From Arthrobacter sp. PsM3 (lineage in GTDB: Bacteria; Actinomycetota; Actinomycetes; Actinomycetales; Micrococcaceae), in the NCBI RefSeq assembly GCF_030433895.1, contig NZ_JARUXE010000015.1, positions 1-64,000 of the forward strand: DNA of 64,000 bases. Direction: 5' to 3'. This document shows positions 53,009-62,620 of this stretch, piece after piece. Within the stretch, counting starts at the first letter, position 1; each line of letters opens with the position of its first letter. Both the position numbers and the translations under genes were made by a program. Below the pieces are notes generated by a model. It was given only the letters and a program-made list of their open reading frames with translations, was not told the DNA's origin and searched no databases.

Positions 53009-54651
53009 TTGCGCTCCTGCCCGCTGGCCGGCGGAAGACGGGCGGGGTCCGGGCCCGGTTCCGGCTCGGAAATCGCCGGGACCCGCGCTCCCTCGCCGAG
53101 GACCGCGTGAATGTATGAGGTCCGGTCCAGCATTTCGACGGCGGCCTGGTCCGCCACCTTGAACAGCGGCCCGGCGAACACGGTCAGCCCGACACCGAAA
53201 ATGACCAGGCCCAGCGTGGAACCCACCATGGTCCGCGGCAGAAGGGTGACGTTGGTCTTTCCGGCCCGGTCACCCGTGGCCGAGTCCGCGGGGTGCGCCA
53301 GCAGCACCGGGTCGGGGTGTTCCGCGTCCTCAGGCTTGCGCCAGAATGCTCGGTTCCACACCCGTGCCATGGCCAGCAGGGTCAGCAGGCTCGTCAGTAC
53401 ACCGCCGATCACCAGGGCGTAGGCCAGCGGGGTTCCCAGCTGGATGCCGGCCTGCAGCAGGCCGACTTTGCCCAGGAAGCCGGAGAGCGGCGGGATGCCG
53501 GCGAGGTTCATGGCCGGGACAAAGAACAGCACCGCCAGCAGCGGGGACAGCTTGGCCAGCCCGGCGACGCGGTCCACCGAGGAACTGCCGCCGCGGCGTT
53601 CAATCAGGCCGGTGACCAGGAACAGGCTCGTCTGGATCGTGATGTGGTGGGCGACGTAGAAGACGGCGGCGCCCAGCCCGGCCACCGAGGACATCGCCAG
53701 GCCGAACACCATGTAGCCGATGTGGCTGACCAGGGTGAAGGACAGGAGTCGTTTGATGTCGCTTTGGGCCAGGGCGCCAAGGATCCCCACCAGCATGGTC
53801 AGCAAGGCGGCGACCATCAGCGGGGCATTGAAGGTGTCCCCCGGGAACAGCAGCGTTTCGGTCCGGACCATGGCGTACACGCCCACCTTGGTCAGCAGGC
53901 CCGCGAACACGGCCGTGACCGGGGCCGGCGCCGTCGGGTAGGAGTCAGGCAGCCAGAAGGACAGCGGGAACACGGCAGCCTTGATCCCGAACGCCACGAG
54001 CAGCATCACGTGCAGCAGGTTCTGCGTGCCCTGGTCCAGGTCCGCGAGCTTGACGGCAAGATCGGCCATGTTGATAGTTCCCGTGGCCCCGTAGATCATG
54101 GCGATCGCGATCAGGAAGAGCACTGAGGACACGACCGAGACCACCAGGTAGGTCACCCCGGCCCGGATCCGCGGACCCGTCCCGCCGAGGGTCATCAGCA
54201 CGTAGCTGGCGGTCAGCAGGATTTCGAACCCCACATAGAGGTTGAACAGGTCCCCGGAGAGGAAGGCGTTGGACACGCCGGCCACCAGGATCAGGTACGT
54301 GGGGTGGAAGATCGAGACCGGCGCGTCCTGGTCGCCGTCGGCCATGCCCTGCCCGGTGGCGTAGATCAGCACGGCGAGGCTCACCGAGGATGACACCACG
54401 AGCATGAGTGAGGAAAACTGGTCCACCACCAGGACGATGCCCCAGGGCGGGAGCCAGCCGCCGATGTTGACCGCAGCGGTGCCGCCCTCCCAGACGGAGG
54501 CGAGCAGCAGGCACTCGAGCAGCAGGGTCAGGGACAGGAGCACAATGCTGACGGTCCGCTGGGCCCGGGAATTCCGGATGAGCAGGAAGGTCAGGGCGGC
54601 GCCGAGCAGGGGAAGGATGACGGCGAGCGGGGCGAAACTGGCAATGTTCAC
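53005..54651 (-). CDS. mrpD: Na+/H+ antiporter subunit D
   Basis: A 548-residue, 14-helix proton-translocating subunit related to complex I NuoM/NuoN. Key features are LYVGFEILLTASYVLMTLGG with the conserved Glu, MLLVAFGIKAAVFPLSFWLP with the conserved Lys, and LLSFTLVSHIGYMVFGLAMS. It ends with a Pro/Glu-rich tail. It overlaps mrpC and mrpE by four bases each. Confidence 0.94.
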   Translation of the reverse strand: MNIASFAPLAVILPLLGAALTFLLIRNSRAQRTVSIVLLSLTLLLECLLLASVWEGGTAAVNIGGWLPPWGIVLVVDQFSSLMLVVSSSVSLAVLIYATGQGMADGDQDAPVSIFHPTYLILVAGVSNAFLSGDLFNLYVGFEILLTASYVLMTLGGTGPRIRAGVTYLVVSVVSSVLFLIAIAMIYGATGTINMADLAVKLADLDQGTQNLLHVMLLVAFGIKAAVFPLSFWLPDSYPTAPAPVTAVFAGLLTKVGVYAMVRTETLLFPGDTFNAPLMVAALLTMLVGILGALAQSDIKRLLSFTLVSHIGYMVFGLAMSSVAGLGAAVFYVAHHITIQTSLFLVTGLIERRGGSSSVDRVAGLAKLSPLLAVLFFVPAMNLAGIPPLSGFLGKVGLLQAGIQLGTPLAYALVIGGVLTSLLTLLAMARVWNRAFWRKPEDAEHPDPVLLAHPADSATGDRAGKTNVTLLPRTMVGSTLGLVIFGVGLTVFAGPLFKVADQAAVEMLDRTSYIHAVLGEGARVPAISEPEPGPDPARLPPASGQERK

Positions 54652-55226
54652 TGTCCGCCTCCTTCCTTGCTGGGTATCGTGACGTTCCGGGATCCGGGTT
54701 GTTCCTCCGAGGCGGCGGCATCGGCGTCGAGCGTGCGGTCGGCGACCGTGACGGTGGCTTCGGCCCCGGCGGGAACATCGGAGACCGATTGGCCGTCCGT
54801 GCCGATCATGGTCAGCGGGAATTCAGAGGTTTCCACCGGAACCACGGAGTCGTCCTCGGCGTCGAAGCTGGGGGTCTTGGCGACGCGGCGGTCCTCGGCG
54901 TCGTCCTGGATCTCGTCCTGCCGGGCCAGCACCCAGGTGCGGTAGATGATGCCGAGCATAAAAGCGGTGACGGCGAAGGAGATGACGATCGAGGTGAGGA
55001 TCAGTGCCTGCGGCAGCGGATCGTTGTACTGACCGGGGTCGGTGTCCTTATGGAACAACGGTGCCAGGCCGGCATAGCCGCCCGTGGTGAGGATCAGCAG
55101 GTTGGTGGCGTTGGCGAGCAGCATCAGGCCCAGCAGGACCCGGGTGAGGCTGCGTTCCAGGATCAGGTAGATGCCGCAGGCGTACAGTGCGCCCATGACC
55201 GTCAGCAGGGTCAGGTTGACGCTCAT
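54648..55226 (-). CDS. mrpC: Na+/H+ antiporter subunit C
   Basis: A 192-residue MnhC/NuoK-like subunit. The three helices end near residue 105 and include GIYLILERSLTRVLLGLMLL with AAN-like NATNLLIL, and LPQALILTSIVISFAVTAFM. The remaining 85 residues are an acidic soluble extension not present in the minimal subunit (about 115 residues). It overlaps mrpA and mrpD by four bases each. Confidence 0.93.
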   Translation of the reverse strand: MSVNLTLLTVMGALYACGIYLILERSLTRVLLGLMLLANATNLLILTTGGYAGLAPLFHKDTDPGQYNDPLPQALILTSIVISFAVTAFMLGIIYRTWVLARQDEIQDDAEDRRVAKTPSFDAEDDSVVPVETSEFPLTMIGTDGQSVSDVPAGAEATVTVADRTLDADAAASEEQPGSRNVTIPSKEGGGQ

Positions 55227-58200
55227 GCTTTCCCCTTGGCTGTGGTTTCGGCCGCGATTCCGCCGGCTTCCTGCTCGTCCGACGGTTCTGCGGGGTGTTC
55301 CTCGAAGTGCTCGTCGATCTCGGACCCCAGGCTGCGCAGCACGTCCAGTACGAGGCCGACGACGACGACATAGACGCCGATGTCGAAGATGGTGGAGGTG
55401 ACAAACTTGACGTCGCCAAAGACCGGTAGCCAGAACTGGAGAATGGCGGTCTGGAACACCTGGCCGCCCAGCAGCAGGGGGGCCACGCCGGAGGCCGCCG
55501 CGGTGGCAAGGCCAATGCCCAGCAGCGCGCCGGCACTAACCGGTGTGGCTTCGCCCAGCTCGAAACGGCCGCCGGCAAGGTAGCGGATGGTGAGGGCCAG
55601 GCCTGCGGTGAGGCCGCCGGCGAAGCCTCCGCCGGGGAGGTTGTGGCCGGCCAGCAGGAGGTAGATCGAGAAGACGATCATGGAGTGGAAGATGAGCCGC
55701 GTGACGACCTCAAAGATGATCGAACGGCGTTCCGGTGCCATGGTCCGGCCTGCCACCAGCCAGGCATCGCGGCTGGAAGCGGCGAAGCGGCGGCTCATGG
55801 CCAGCGCGGCGTCGTCGCGGGTGTTGCCCCGGCCGGCGGAGCGGTTTGGCTGCCGGCGCCCGACTGAGCCTTCCTCCACCATGGCGGAAGTCCGGAGCCG
55901 GTCCCCCCGGCCCCGGACGAAGATGAGGCTCGCGACCCCGGTGGCTGCGAGCGCCAGCACCGAAATTTCCCCGAAGGTGTCCCAGGCGCGGATATCCACC
56001 AGGGTGACGTTGACGATATTCAGTCCCCCGCCGCCCTCGTAGGCCAGTTTCGGGAACTCGAGCGAGATGGGCGCCGCCACCCGGGCGCCCAGGGCGTAGA
56101 TGGCGACGAACACCATGGTGATGCCGAAGGCGGCGCCGATGATCACGCGGATCACCCGGTACCTTCCGCCGGTGCGGTCGCGGAGTTCCGCGGGGAGGCT
56201 GCGCATGGCGAGGACGAAGGCCACCAGGATGATGGTTTCCACCAGCATCTGGGTCAGCGCGAGGTCCGGCGCTCCCTGCAGGGCGAACATCAGGGCGATG
56301 CCGTAACCGGTGACGGAGACCATGAGGACGGCCAGGAAGCGTTTGTTGGCCCGCACGGCGGCCAGTGCGCCGATCACGATCCCGGCTCCCACCACGATCT
56401 GCAGCGGGGAGTTGGGATCGATGAAGAAGAGGTTTCCGGGGAGCGGCTTGTCCGCCAGCACCAGCGCGGTAAGCGGCAGGACGAACGCCACGGTCAGGAT
56501 GACGGAGAGGTAGAAGAACAGCGAACCCCGCTGGGTCCGGCCGGTGATCCAGACGGCGGCGTCGTCTAGGGCGCCGATGGCCAACTGATAGGTGCGGTCG
56601 CCGTCGATCCAGGCCGGGACCAGGCCCTGGAGCCGGGCGACGGCGGTGCGGCCGTAGAACATGAACCCACCGAAGGCGAAGGTGATGGCGGTCAGCCCCA
56701 GGGCCGGGGTCAGGCCGTGCCAGAGCGCCAGGTGGCCGGCGGCGGCCGCCGCGTCCTCGCCGGCGGGCACGAACAGCGCCGCGTAAGGCTGGATCCAGCC
56801 GTCCACCGGCGCCGGCCACAGTCCGTAGACGATGGTCAGCAAGCTCAGGATGGCGGGGGCCGCCAGGAAGGCCGGCTTGATCGGTTTGAACGGGGTGGCC
56901 TCCACGCCGGGCTTGACGGCAAAGGCGCCCCACATGAACCGCGCACTGTAGGCGAAGGTCAGGATGGATCCCAGGACCAGGCCGGCCAGGATCACCATGC
57001 CCCAGGTGCCGCCGGCGGTGCTGTAGTGGATGAACGCTTCGAACACCGATTCCTTCGCGACGAAACCGGCCAGCGGCGGGATGCCGGCCATCGAGGCGGC
57101 TCCTACCGCGGCCACGATCGCGAGGGCGCGGGAGGAACGGTAGACGCCGGAGAGCTTGCGGATGTCGCGGGTTCCGGCCTGGTGGTCAATGATGCCCACC
57201 ACCAGGAAGAGGGTGGCTTTGAAGAGGCCGTGCGCCAGGAGCAGTGCGAGGCCGGCCAGCGCAGCGTCGGGTTCGCCGAGCCCCACGACCATGGTCAGGA
57301 AGCCCAGCTGGCTGACCGTGCCGTACGCCAGGATGAGCTTGATATCGGTTTGTCGCAGCGCCCGGTAGCCGCCGACCAGCATGGTGGCCAGGCCAAGGCC
57401 GAGGACCAGCGGCAGCCAGTACGGGGTTTCCGCGAATCCGGGCGCCAGCCGCGCCACGAGGTAAATACCGGCCTTGACCATTGCCGCGGCGTGCAGGTAG
57501 GCGCTCACCGGAGTGGGGGCCGCCATGGCGCCGGGGAGCCAGAAGTGGAAGGGGACGAGGGCGGATTTGGTGATCGCACCGATCAGGATAAGGACGACGG
57601 CTGCGGCCACGCCTCCGGCGGCGGGCCCGGTGACAAGGGTTGGTGCCAGCTCCAGGATGGTCGCGATCCGGTAGGTTCCGGCGCTGGAGCCCAGGATGAC
57701 CAGGCCCACCAGCATTGCCAGGCCGCCGGCGGTGGTCACCACGAGGGCCTGCAAGGCGGAGCGCCGCGCTGACAGTCGGGTCCGGGCGTAGCCGATCAGC
57801 AGGTAGGACAGGACCGTGGTCAGTTCCCAGAAGATGAACATCAGCAGCAGGTCATCGGCGGTGACCAGGCCGAACATGGCCCCGGCGAAGGCCAGCAGCT
57901 GGGCGCCGAATCCCCCGAGGTAGTCGTCCTTGTCCTTGAAGTACCGGGCGCAGTAGATGAGGACCAGCGCACCCACACCCAGGACGAGAAGGGACATGAC
58001 CCAGGCCAGGGCGTCCATCCGGAAGGCGAGCTCAAGCTTCAGCCCGGGGATCCAGGGCAGGACTTCGGCGACCCCGGATTCGGGGCGGCCGCCGGTGCCG
58101 GGGGCGCCGGCATACACGGCCCCATGCTGCAGGATCAGCCAGATGAACGAGGCCGCGGGCACCGCCGCGAGGGCGTAAAACGAATTCCGGCCGAACTTCC

Positions 58201-58258
58201 GGAAGAGAAATGGCGCCACAGCGGCCACCGCGAAGTGCACGGCAAGGACTGTGATCAC
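55223..58258 (-). CDS. mrpA: Na+/H+ antiporter subunit A fused to subunit B
   Basis: A 1011-residue fusion. The NuoL-like part (about residues 1-780) has FIFWELTTVLSYLLIGYART and GAITKSALVPFHFWLPGAMA, and QTDIKLILAYGTVSQLGFLT in the proton path. The MnhB part (about 830-1000) has FEVVTRLIFHSMIVFSIYLL and GHNLPGGGFAGGLTAGLALT. The charged tail ends the protein. It is first in the mrpA(B)CDEFG operon, which exchanges external protons for cytoplasmic Na+ and supports pH and salt tolerance. GTG 58258 is used. Confidence 0.95.
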   Translation of the reverse strand: MITVLAVHFAVAAVAPFLFRKFGRNSFYALAAVPAASFIWLILQHGAVYAGAPGTGGRPESGVAEVLPWIPGLKLELAFRMDALAWVMSLLVLGVGALVLIYCARYFKDKDDYLGGFGAQLLAFAGAMFGLVTADDLLLMFIFWELTTVLSYLLIGYARTRLSARRSALQALVVTTAGGLAMLVGLVILGSSAGTYRIATILELAPTLVTGPAAGGVAAAVVLILIGAITKSALVPFHFWLPGAMAAPTPVSAYLHAAAMVKAGIYLVARLAPGFAETPYWLPLVLGLGLATMLVGGYRALRQTDIKLILAYGTVSQLGFLTMVVGLGEPDAALAGLALLLAHGLFKATLFLVVGIIDHQAGTRDIRKLSGVYRSSRALAIVAAVGAASMAGIPPLAGFVAKESVFEAFIHYSTAGGTWGMVILAGLVLGSILTFAYSARFMWGAFAVKPGVEATPFKPIKPAFLAAPAILSLLTIVYGLWPAPVDGWIQPYAALFVPAGEDAAAAAGHLALWHGLTPALGLTAITFAFGGFMFYGRTAVARLQGLVPAWIDGDRTYQLAIGALDDAAVWITGRTQRGSLFFYLSVILTVAFVLPLTALVLADKPLPGNLFFIDPNSPLQIVVGAGIVIGALAAVRANKRFLAVLMVSVTGYGIALMFALQGAPDLALTQMLVETIILVAFVLAMRSLPAELRDRTGGRYRVIRVIIGAAFGITMVFVAIYALGARVAAPISLEFPKLAYEGGGGLNIVNVTLVDIRAWDTFGEISVLALAATGVASLIFVRGRGDRLRTSAMVEEGSVGRRQPNRSAGRGNTRDDAALAMSRRFAASSRDAWLVAGRTMAPERRSIIFEVVTRLIFHSMIVFSIYLLLAGHNLPGGGFAGGLTAGLALTIRYLAGGRFELGEATPVSAGALLGIGLATAAASGVAPLLLGGQVFQTAILQFWLPVFGDVKFVTSTIFDIGVYVVVVGLVLDVLRSLGSEIDEHFEEHPAEPSDEQEAGGIAAETTAKGKA

Positions 58259-58408
58259 TGGTATCTCCGCAACGTCAGGAATTCGATTGTCAAAAGTTGG
58301 AGCAGGCGGGCATTCGTTAGGTTCAGTCCGGACAGTTTACCAAGCGTGGACAAATTCTTTTCGCAGGGTGCGTCGGGCCCCGCGCCTGCTGCGGATAATA
58401 TTCGAGCT

Positions 58409-59812
58409 ATGAACTCCGCTGCTGCCCCAGAGGCCATGCGTCCCTCCTCGGACCTGGAATCCGGAAGCCACGCCCCCCACAAGGGCCGCATCCTCGCCTG
58501 GGCAGCATGGGACTGGGGTTCGGCCGCCTTTAACGCGGTCATGACCACGTTTGTGTTCACCGTGTACCTGACGTCCAATGCCTTTGGCGGCGAGGACCAG
58601 GCCTCTGCTGTCCTGGGCGGCGCACTGGCGGTCGCCGGCGCGGCCGTCGCGCTGCTGGCGCCTGTCACCGGGCAGCGCTCCGATGCCGGCGGGCGCCGGA
58701 AGCTCTGGCTGGGGGTCAACACGGTCGCCGTCGCGCTGCTGACCGCGCTCTGCTTCTTCGTCTTCCCGCGTCCGGAGTTCCTGCTCCTGGGCGTGACGCT
58801 GATCGCGCTGGGCAATGTTTTCTTCGAGTTTGCGGGCGTGAACTACAACGCCATGCTTGCCCAGATCTCCACTCCACTGAACATCGGCAAGGTCAGCGGC
58901 TTCGGCTGGGGCATGGGGTACCTCGGCGGCATTGTCGCGCTGCTGCTGGTGCTCCAGCTCTTCGTCCAGCCCAGCTTCGCGTGGTTCGGCGCCTCGACCG
59001 AGGATGGCCTGAATATCCGCCTTGTCGCCGTGTTCTCGGCGTTGTGGTTCGTCGTCTTCGCGCTGCCCGTGCTGTTCGCCGTCCCGGAGCTTCCCAAGAC
59101 CAGGCAGGGCGCCGGCCTGGGATTCCTGGCTTCCTACGGGCTGCTGGTGCGGCGGATCAAGGCGATTTACCGGACCAGCCCCCACACCATCTACTTCCTG
59201 CTCGCCAGCGCCGTCTTCAGGGATGGCCTGGCCGCGGTGTTCACCTTCGGCGGCATCAATGCCGCGGGCACCTTCGGCTTTGAACTCAAGGACGTCATCT
59301 TCTTCGCGATCTTTGGGAACGTCGTGGCCGCGGTGGGCGCCATCGCGGGCGGCTTCCTCGACGACCGGGTCGGGCCGAAGGCGGTCATCATGGGTTCGCT
59401 GCTCGGTTTGCTGCTGGCCGGCTCCGTGATCGTGGCCCTTGGCAACGGGAGCTATTCCTTCTTCGGCATGGAATGGGCCGGCACCACCACGTTTTGGATC
59501 TTTGGCTTGTTCCTGTGCCTCTTTGTGGGGCCGGCGCAGTCCTCCTCCCGGGCCTTCCTGGCCCGGCTTGCCCCGCAGGGCGAGTCCGGCGAGCTGTTTG
59601 GCCTTTACGCCACGACCGGCCGGGCCGTCAGCTTCCTCGCCCCGGCACTGTTTACGCTCTGCATCGCGGTCGCTGCCCCGCTGGTGGAGCCCGGCGAGGC
59701 GCAGCGCTGGGGCATCCTCGGCATTATGGTGGTGCTCCTGGCCGGGCTGCTGCTGCTGCTCCGGGTCAAGGCACCGGACCAGGCCGAAATCGCGGTTGTC
59801 CCCGCAGCCTGA
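58409..59812 (+). CDS. MFS transporter, UMF1/Atg22-like family
   Basis: A 467-residue transporter with about 12 helices. The start AAWDWGSAAFNAVMTTFVFT carries the Trp-Asp-x-Gly-Ser motif of the UMF1 family. GQRSDAGGRRKLWLGVNTVA is the loop after helix 2, and NYNAMLAQISTPLNIGKVSG is the next conserved block. A -10-like TAATAT (58396-58401) is only 7 bases before ATG 58409, so the mRNA may be leaderless. It is divergent from mrpA. The substrate is unknown. Confidence 0.87.
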   Translation: MNSAAAPEAMRPSSDLESGSHAPHKGRILAWAAWDWGSAAFNAVMTTFVFTVYLTSNAFGGEDQASAVLGGALAVAGAAVALLAPVTGQRSDAGGRRKLWLGVNTVAVALLTALCFFVFPRPEFLLLGVTLIALGNVFFEFAGVNYNAMLAQISTPLNIGKVSGFGWGMGYLGGIVALLLVLQLFVQPSFAWFGASTEDGLNIRLVAVFSALWFVVFALPVLFAVPELPKTRQGAGLGFLASYGLLVRRIKAIYRTSPHTIYFLLASAVFRDGLAAVFTFGGINAAGTFGFELKDVIFFAIFGNVVAAVGAIAGGFLDDRVGPKAVIMGSLLGLLLAGSVIVALGNGSYSFFGMEWAGTTTFWIFGLFLCLFVGPAQSSSRAFLARLAPQGESGELFGLYATTGRAVSFLAPALFTLCIAVAAPLVEPGEAQRWGILGIMVVLLAGLLLLLRVKAPDQAEIAVVPAA

Positions 59813-59851
59813 AGCGGCCCGAAAAGTCCTGCGGCGCACTAGGCTGGAGGA

Positions 59852-60334
59852 ATGAACGTGGATGAAACAGACCTCCCGGGACTGGGCCGGCGCAAGGACT
59901 TCATGACCGCCTCGGGGCGCCGGATCGGCGTCGTGGAATACCGCGAGGGCCAAACCGAACTGATCGTCTCCACGTGGGACGATCCGGACACCTGCCAGGC
60001 GTCCATCCCGCTGACCGCCGACGAAGCCGCCGCGCTGGGGAACCTGCTGGGCGGCCAGCGGCTGGCCATGCAGCTTTCCGAGGCCCACCGTGAGGTTCCG
60101 GGGATCGTCACCCGGCAGTTCTCGATCTCCGCCGATTCCCCGTTCCAGAACCAGCCGATGGGCAAGGCTTCCATCCGGACCCGGAGCGGCGTCTCGATCG
60201 TCGCCATCATGCGGGAAGGCGAGGTGCTCCCCTCTCCCGGGCCCGACGTCGTCCTGCACCCGGGCGATCTCCTCGTTGCAGTGGGGACGCAAGAAGGCCT
60301 GGACACGGCGGCCGGCATCCTGCGCAACGGCTGA
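59852..60334 (+). CDS. TrkA-C domain regulator of K+/H+ antiporter (KhtT-like)
   Basis: A 160-residue soluble protein. An N-terminal domain (RKDFMTASGRRIGVVEYREG) is followed by an RCK_C/TrkA-C domain from about residue 75 (SADSPFQNQPMGKASIRTRS and LHPGDLLVAVGTQEGLDTAA). This is the layout of KhtT, the nucleotide-responsive subunit that gates the KhtU antiporter. It is followed after 4 bases by the antiporter gene, so the two form a pair. Confidence 0.88.
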   Translation: MNVDETDLPGLGRRKDFMTASGRRIGVVEYREGQTELIVSTWDDPDTCQASIPLTADEAAALGNLLGGQRLAMQLSEAHREVPGIVTRQFSISADSPFQNQPMGKASIRTRSGVSIVAIMREGEVLPSPGPDVVLHPGDLLVAVGTQEGLDTAAGILRNG

Positions 60335-60338
60335 CGGC

Positions 60339-61535
60339 ATGGATCCGCTCGCACTGACCCTGATTGAGCTCGGCGCCGTCGTCTTTTGCCTCGGCTTGCT
60401 GGCGCGGCTGGCGGGGCGGGTCGGCATGTCGCCGATTCCGCTGTACCTCATCGGTGGTCTGTTTTTCGGCGCCGGCGGGCTCGTGAAACTCGAGGGCATG
60501 CACGAATTTACCCATCTCTCGAGCGAGATCGGCGTCATCCTTCTCCTGCTTATGCTCGGATTGGAATATACGGCGGCCGAGCTGGTCACGGGGCTGCGCC
60601 GCTCCTGGCAGGCCGGCGTCCTGGACCTGGTCCTGAACTTCCTGCCGGGCGCCCTCCTCGCGGTCCTGCTGGGCTGGGGGGTCGTCGGGGCAATGGTGAT
60701 GGGCGGTGTCACCTACATTTCGTCGTCGGGGATCGCCGCCAAGGTGATCACGGACCTGGGCCGGATCGGTAACCGCGAAACTCCGGTGGTGCTCTCGATC
60801 CTCGTGTTCGAGGATCTCGCGATGGCTGTCTACCTGCCGGTCCTCACGGCGACCTTGGCCGGTGTGAGCTTCGTCGTGGGGCTGCAGACCGTCGGGATCT
60901 CACTCGCCGTCGTCACCGTAGTCCTGCTCGTGGCCCTGCGGCACGGGCACCACGTGTCCAAGGCCGTGCACAGTGAGAACTCCGAGGTGTTCCTGCTCAA
61001 CCTGCTCGGGGCCGCGCTGCTGGTGGCCGGGCTGGCCGCAGCCATGCAGGTGTCCGCTGCGGTGGGCGCCTTTATGCTCGGGATCGCTATTTCCGGCGCC
61101 ACCGCGCACAGCGCCACCAGGATCCTCGAGCCGTTGCGGGATCTCTTCGCAGCCATCTTCTTTGTGGTCTTCGGCCTCAATACCGACCCCGCCACCATCC
61201 CGCCGGTGCTCGGCTGGGCCCTTCTGCTGGCGGTCGTCACAGCGGCCACCAAGATGCTCACCGGGATCTGGGCGGCGAAGCGTGCCGGGGTTGGCCTGCC
61301 GGGGCGTTTCCGCGCCGGCGCCGCGCTGATCGCCCGCGGAGAGTTCTCGATCGTCATTGCCGGCCTTGCGGTCGCCTCGGGCGTCGTGCCCCAGGAGCTT
61401 GCGGCCCTGGCCACCGCCTACGTGCTGATCATGGCCGTGACGGGCCCGCTCGCCGCCCGGTTCGTGGAGCCGGTGGTGGCGATGCTGCGCCGCCCGGCGA
61501 AACAGCGGAGCGTCCGGACCGCGGACGGGATCTGA
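60339..61535 (+). CDS. Cation:proton antiporter, CPA2 family (KhtU/KefB-like)
   Basis: A 398-residue membrane protein with about 12 helices. YLIGGLFFGAGGLVKLEGMH, EIGVILLLLMLGLEYTAAEL, SGIAAKVITDLGRIGNRETP and LSILVFEDLAMAVYLPVLTA (with FED) follow the CPA2 pattern, and VFGLNTDPATIPPV and ALIARGEFSIVIAGLA complete it. With KhtT it should export K+ for protons. ATG 60339 starts 4 bases after the regulator's stop. A longer in-frame reading upstream is a shadow. Confidence 0.9.
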   Translation: MDPLALTLIELGAVVFCLGLLARLAGRVGMSPIPLYLIGGLFFGAGGLVKLEGMHEFTHLSSEIGVILLLLMLGLEYTAAELVTGLRRSWQAGVLDLVLNFLPGALLAVLLGWGVVGAMVMGGVTYISSSGIAAKVITDLGRIGNRETPVVLSILVFEDLAMAVYLPVLTATLAGVSFVVGLQTVGISLAVVTVVLLVALRHGHHVSKAVHSENSEVFLLNLLGAALLVAGLAAAMQVSAAVGAFMLGIAISGATAHSATRILEPLRDLFAAIFFVVFGLNTDPATIPPVLGWALLLAVVTAATKMLTGIWAAKRAGVGLPGRFRAGAALIARGEFSIVIAGLAVASGVVPQELAALATAYVLIMAVTGPLAARFVEPVVAMLRRPAKQRSVRTADGI

Positions 61536-61547
61536 CGACGCGCCTGG

Positions 61548-62123
61548 TCAGACGTCGGTGCGGTGGAAGTTCAGGTGGCTGCGGCTCGCCGTCGGGCCGC
61601 GCTGGCCCTGGTAGCGGTTGCCGTACTCGCCGGAGCCGTAGGGGTGCTCGGCGGCCGAAGTGAGCCGGAAGAAGCACAGCTGGCCGATCTTCATGCCCGG
61701 CCACAGCTTGATCGGCAGCGTCGCCATATTGGACAGCTCCAGGGTCACGTGGCCGGAGAATCCGGGGTCGATGAAGCCCGCAGTCGAGTGCGTGAGCAGG
61801 CCCAGCCGGCCCAGCGAGGACTTGCCCTCGAGCCGGGCGGCAATATCGTCGGGAAGCGTCACGGTCTCATAGGTGGAGCCCAGCACGAACTCCCCGGGGT
61901 GCAGGATGAACGGTTCGCCGCTCTCAACCTCCACCAGGCGGGTCAGCTCGGGCTGTTCCTCTGCCGGGTCGATGTGGGCGTACTTGTGGTTGTCGAAGAG
62001 CCGGAAAAACCGGTCGATCCGGACGTCAACCGACGAGGGCTGCACCATGGCAGGGTCGAACGGCTCCAGAACAATCCGTTGGGAGTCAATTTCGGCACGA
62101 ATGTCGCGGTCAGAGATCAGCAC
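61548..62123 (-). CDS. dcd: dCTP deaminase
   Basis: A 191-residue trimeric nucleotide enzyme, making dUTP (or dUMP if bifunctional) for thymidylate synthesis. It has [17 protein letters not shown], the substrate-binding [36 protein letters not shown] with the catalytic Glu nearby, and [20 protein letters not shown]. The C-terminal tail [19 protein letters not shown] closes over the active site. ATG 62123 is used. It is convergent with the antiporter gene. Confidence 0.96.
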   Translation of the reverse strand: MLISDRDIRAEIDSQRIVLEPFDPAMVQPSSVDVRIDRFFRLFDNHKYAHIDPAEEQPELTRLVEVESGEPFILHPGEFVLGSTYETVTLPDDIAARLEGKSSLGRLGLLTHSTAGFIDPGFSGHVTLELSNMATLPIKLWPGMKIGQLCFFRLTSAAEHPYGSGEYGNRYQGQRGPTASRSHLNFHRTDV

Positions 62124-62185
62124 AGTCTCAAATTACCGTACTCGCCGGGATCGGCCGTCCGCGCGGCCAGTATTACTGCTCCTCA

Positions 62186-62620
62186 TTACTGCTCCTCAAG
62201 CACCGATTTGAGCTGTTCGAGCTGGCAGACTTCGGCCTTCATCCGCCGGCGGAAGGGGCACTTCAGCCGGGCCAGGATCCCCCGCGGCTCGCATTCCAGG
62301 GCAAATCGGACCCGGGTGCCCCCGCCTTCCGTGCTCAGATAGTAGCCTCCGCGTGTCCGCTCGGTCCCGGCAAGGACCCTGTACCGGATCTCGGCACCGG
62401 GCCGCGCCTCGGTGATCTCGAAATCTCCGCACACGGTTCGTCCGCCGGGTTCCGCGATGGTCTGACGGTAGCCGGCCCCCTTGGACCCGGCCGCACCGGA
62501 TTCCAGTTCAATGCTGTGGACGCCGGCACGCCAGCGCGGCAGGTTGCTGGCGTCGAGCAGGAAGTCGTAGACGCTCATGGCGTCACGTTTGATGACGACG
62601 TCGTACTCTGCGATTGCCAC
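62186..62620 (-). CDS. SRPBCC family protein
   Basis: A 144-residue START/Bet v1-like fold protein. Characteristic features are SVYDFLLDASNLPRWRAGVH, GDFEITEARPGAEIRYRVLA and a C-terminal helix RRRMKAEVCQLEQLKSVLEE. Such proteins bind hydrophobic ligands. GTG 62620 follows AAGGATTTCC. It is upstream of dcd on the same strand, with a 62-base gap. Confidence 0.83.
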   Translation of the reverse strand: MAIAEYDVVIKRDAMSVYDFLLDASNLPRWRAGVHSIELESGAAGSKGAGYRQTIAEPGGRTVCGDFEITEARPGAEIRYRVLAGTERTRGGYYLSTEGGGTRVRFALECEPRGILARLKCPFRRRMKAEVCQLEQLKSVLEEQ

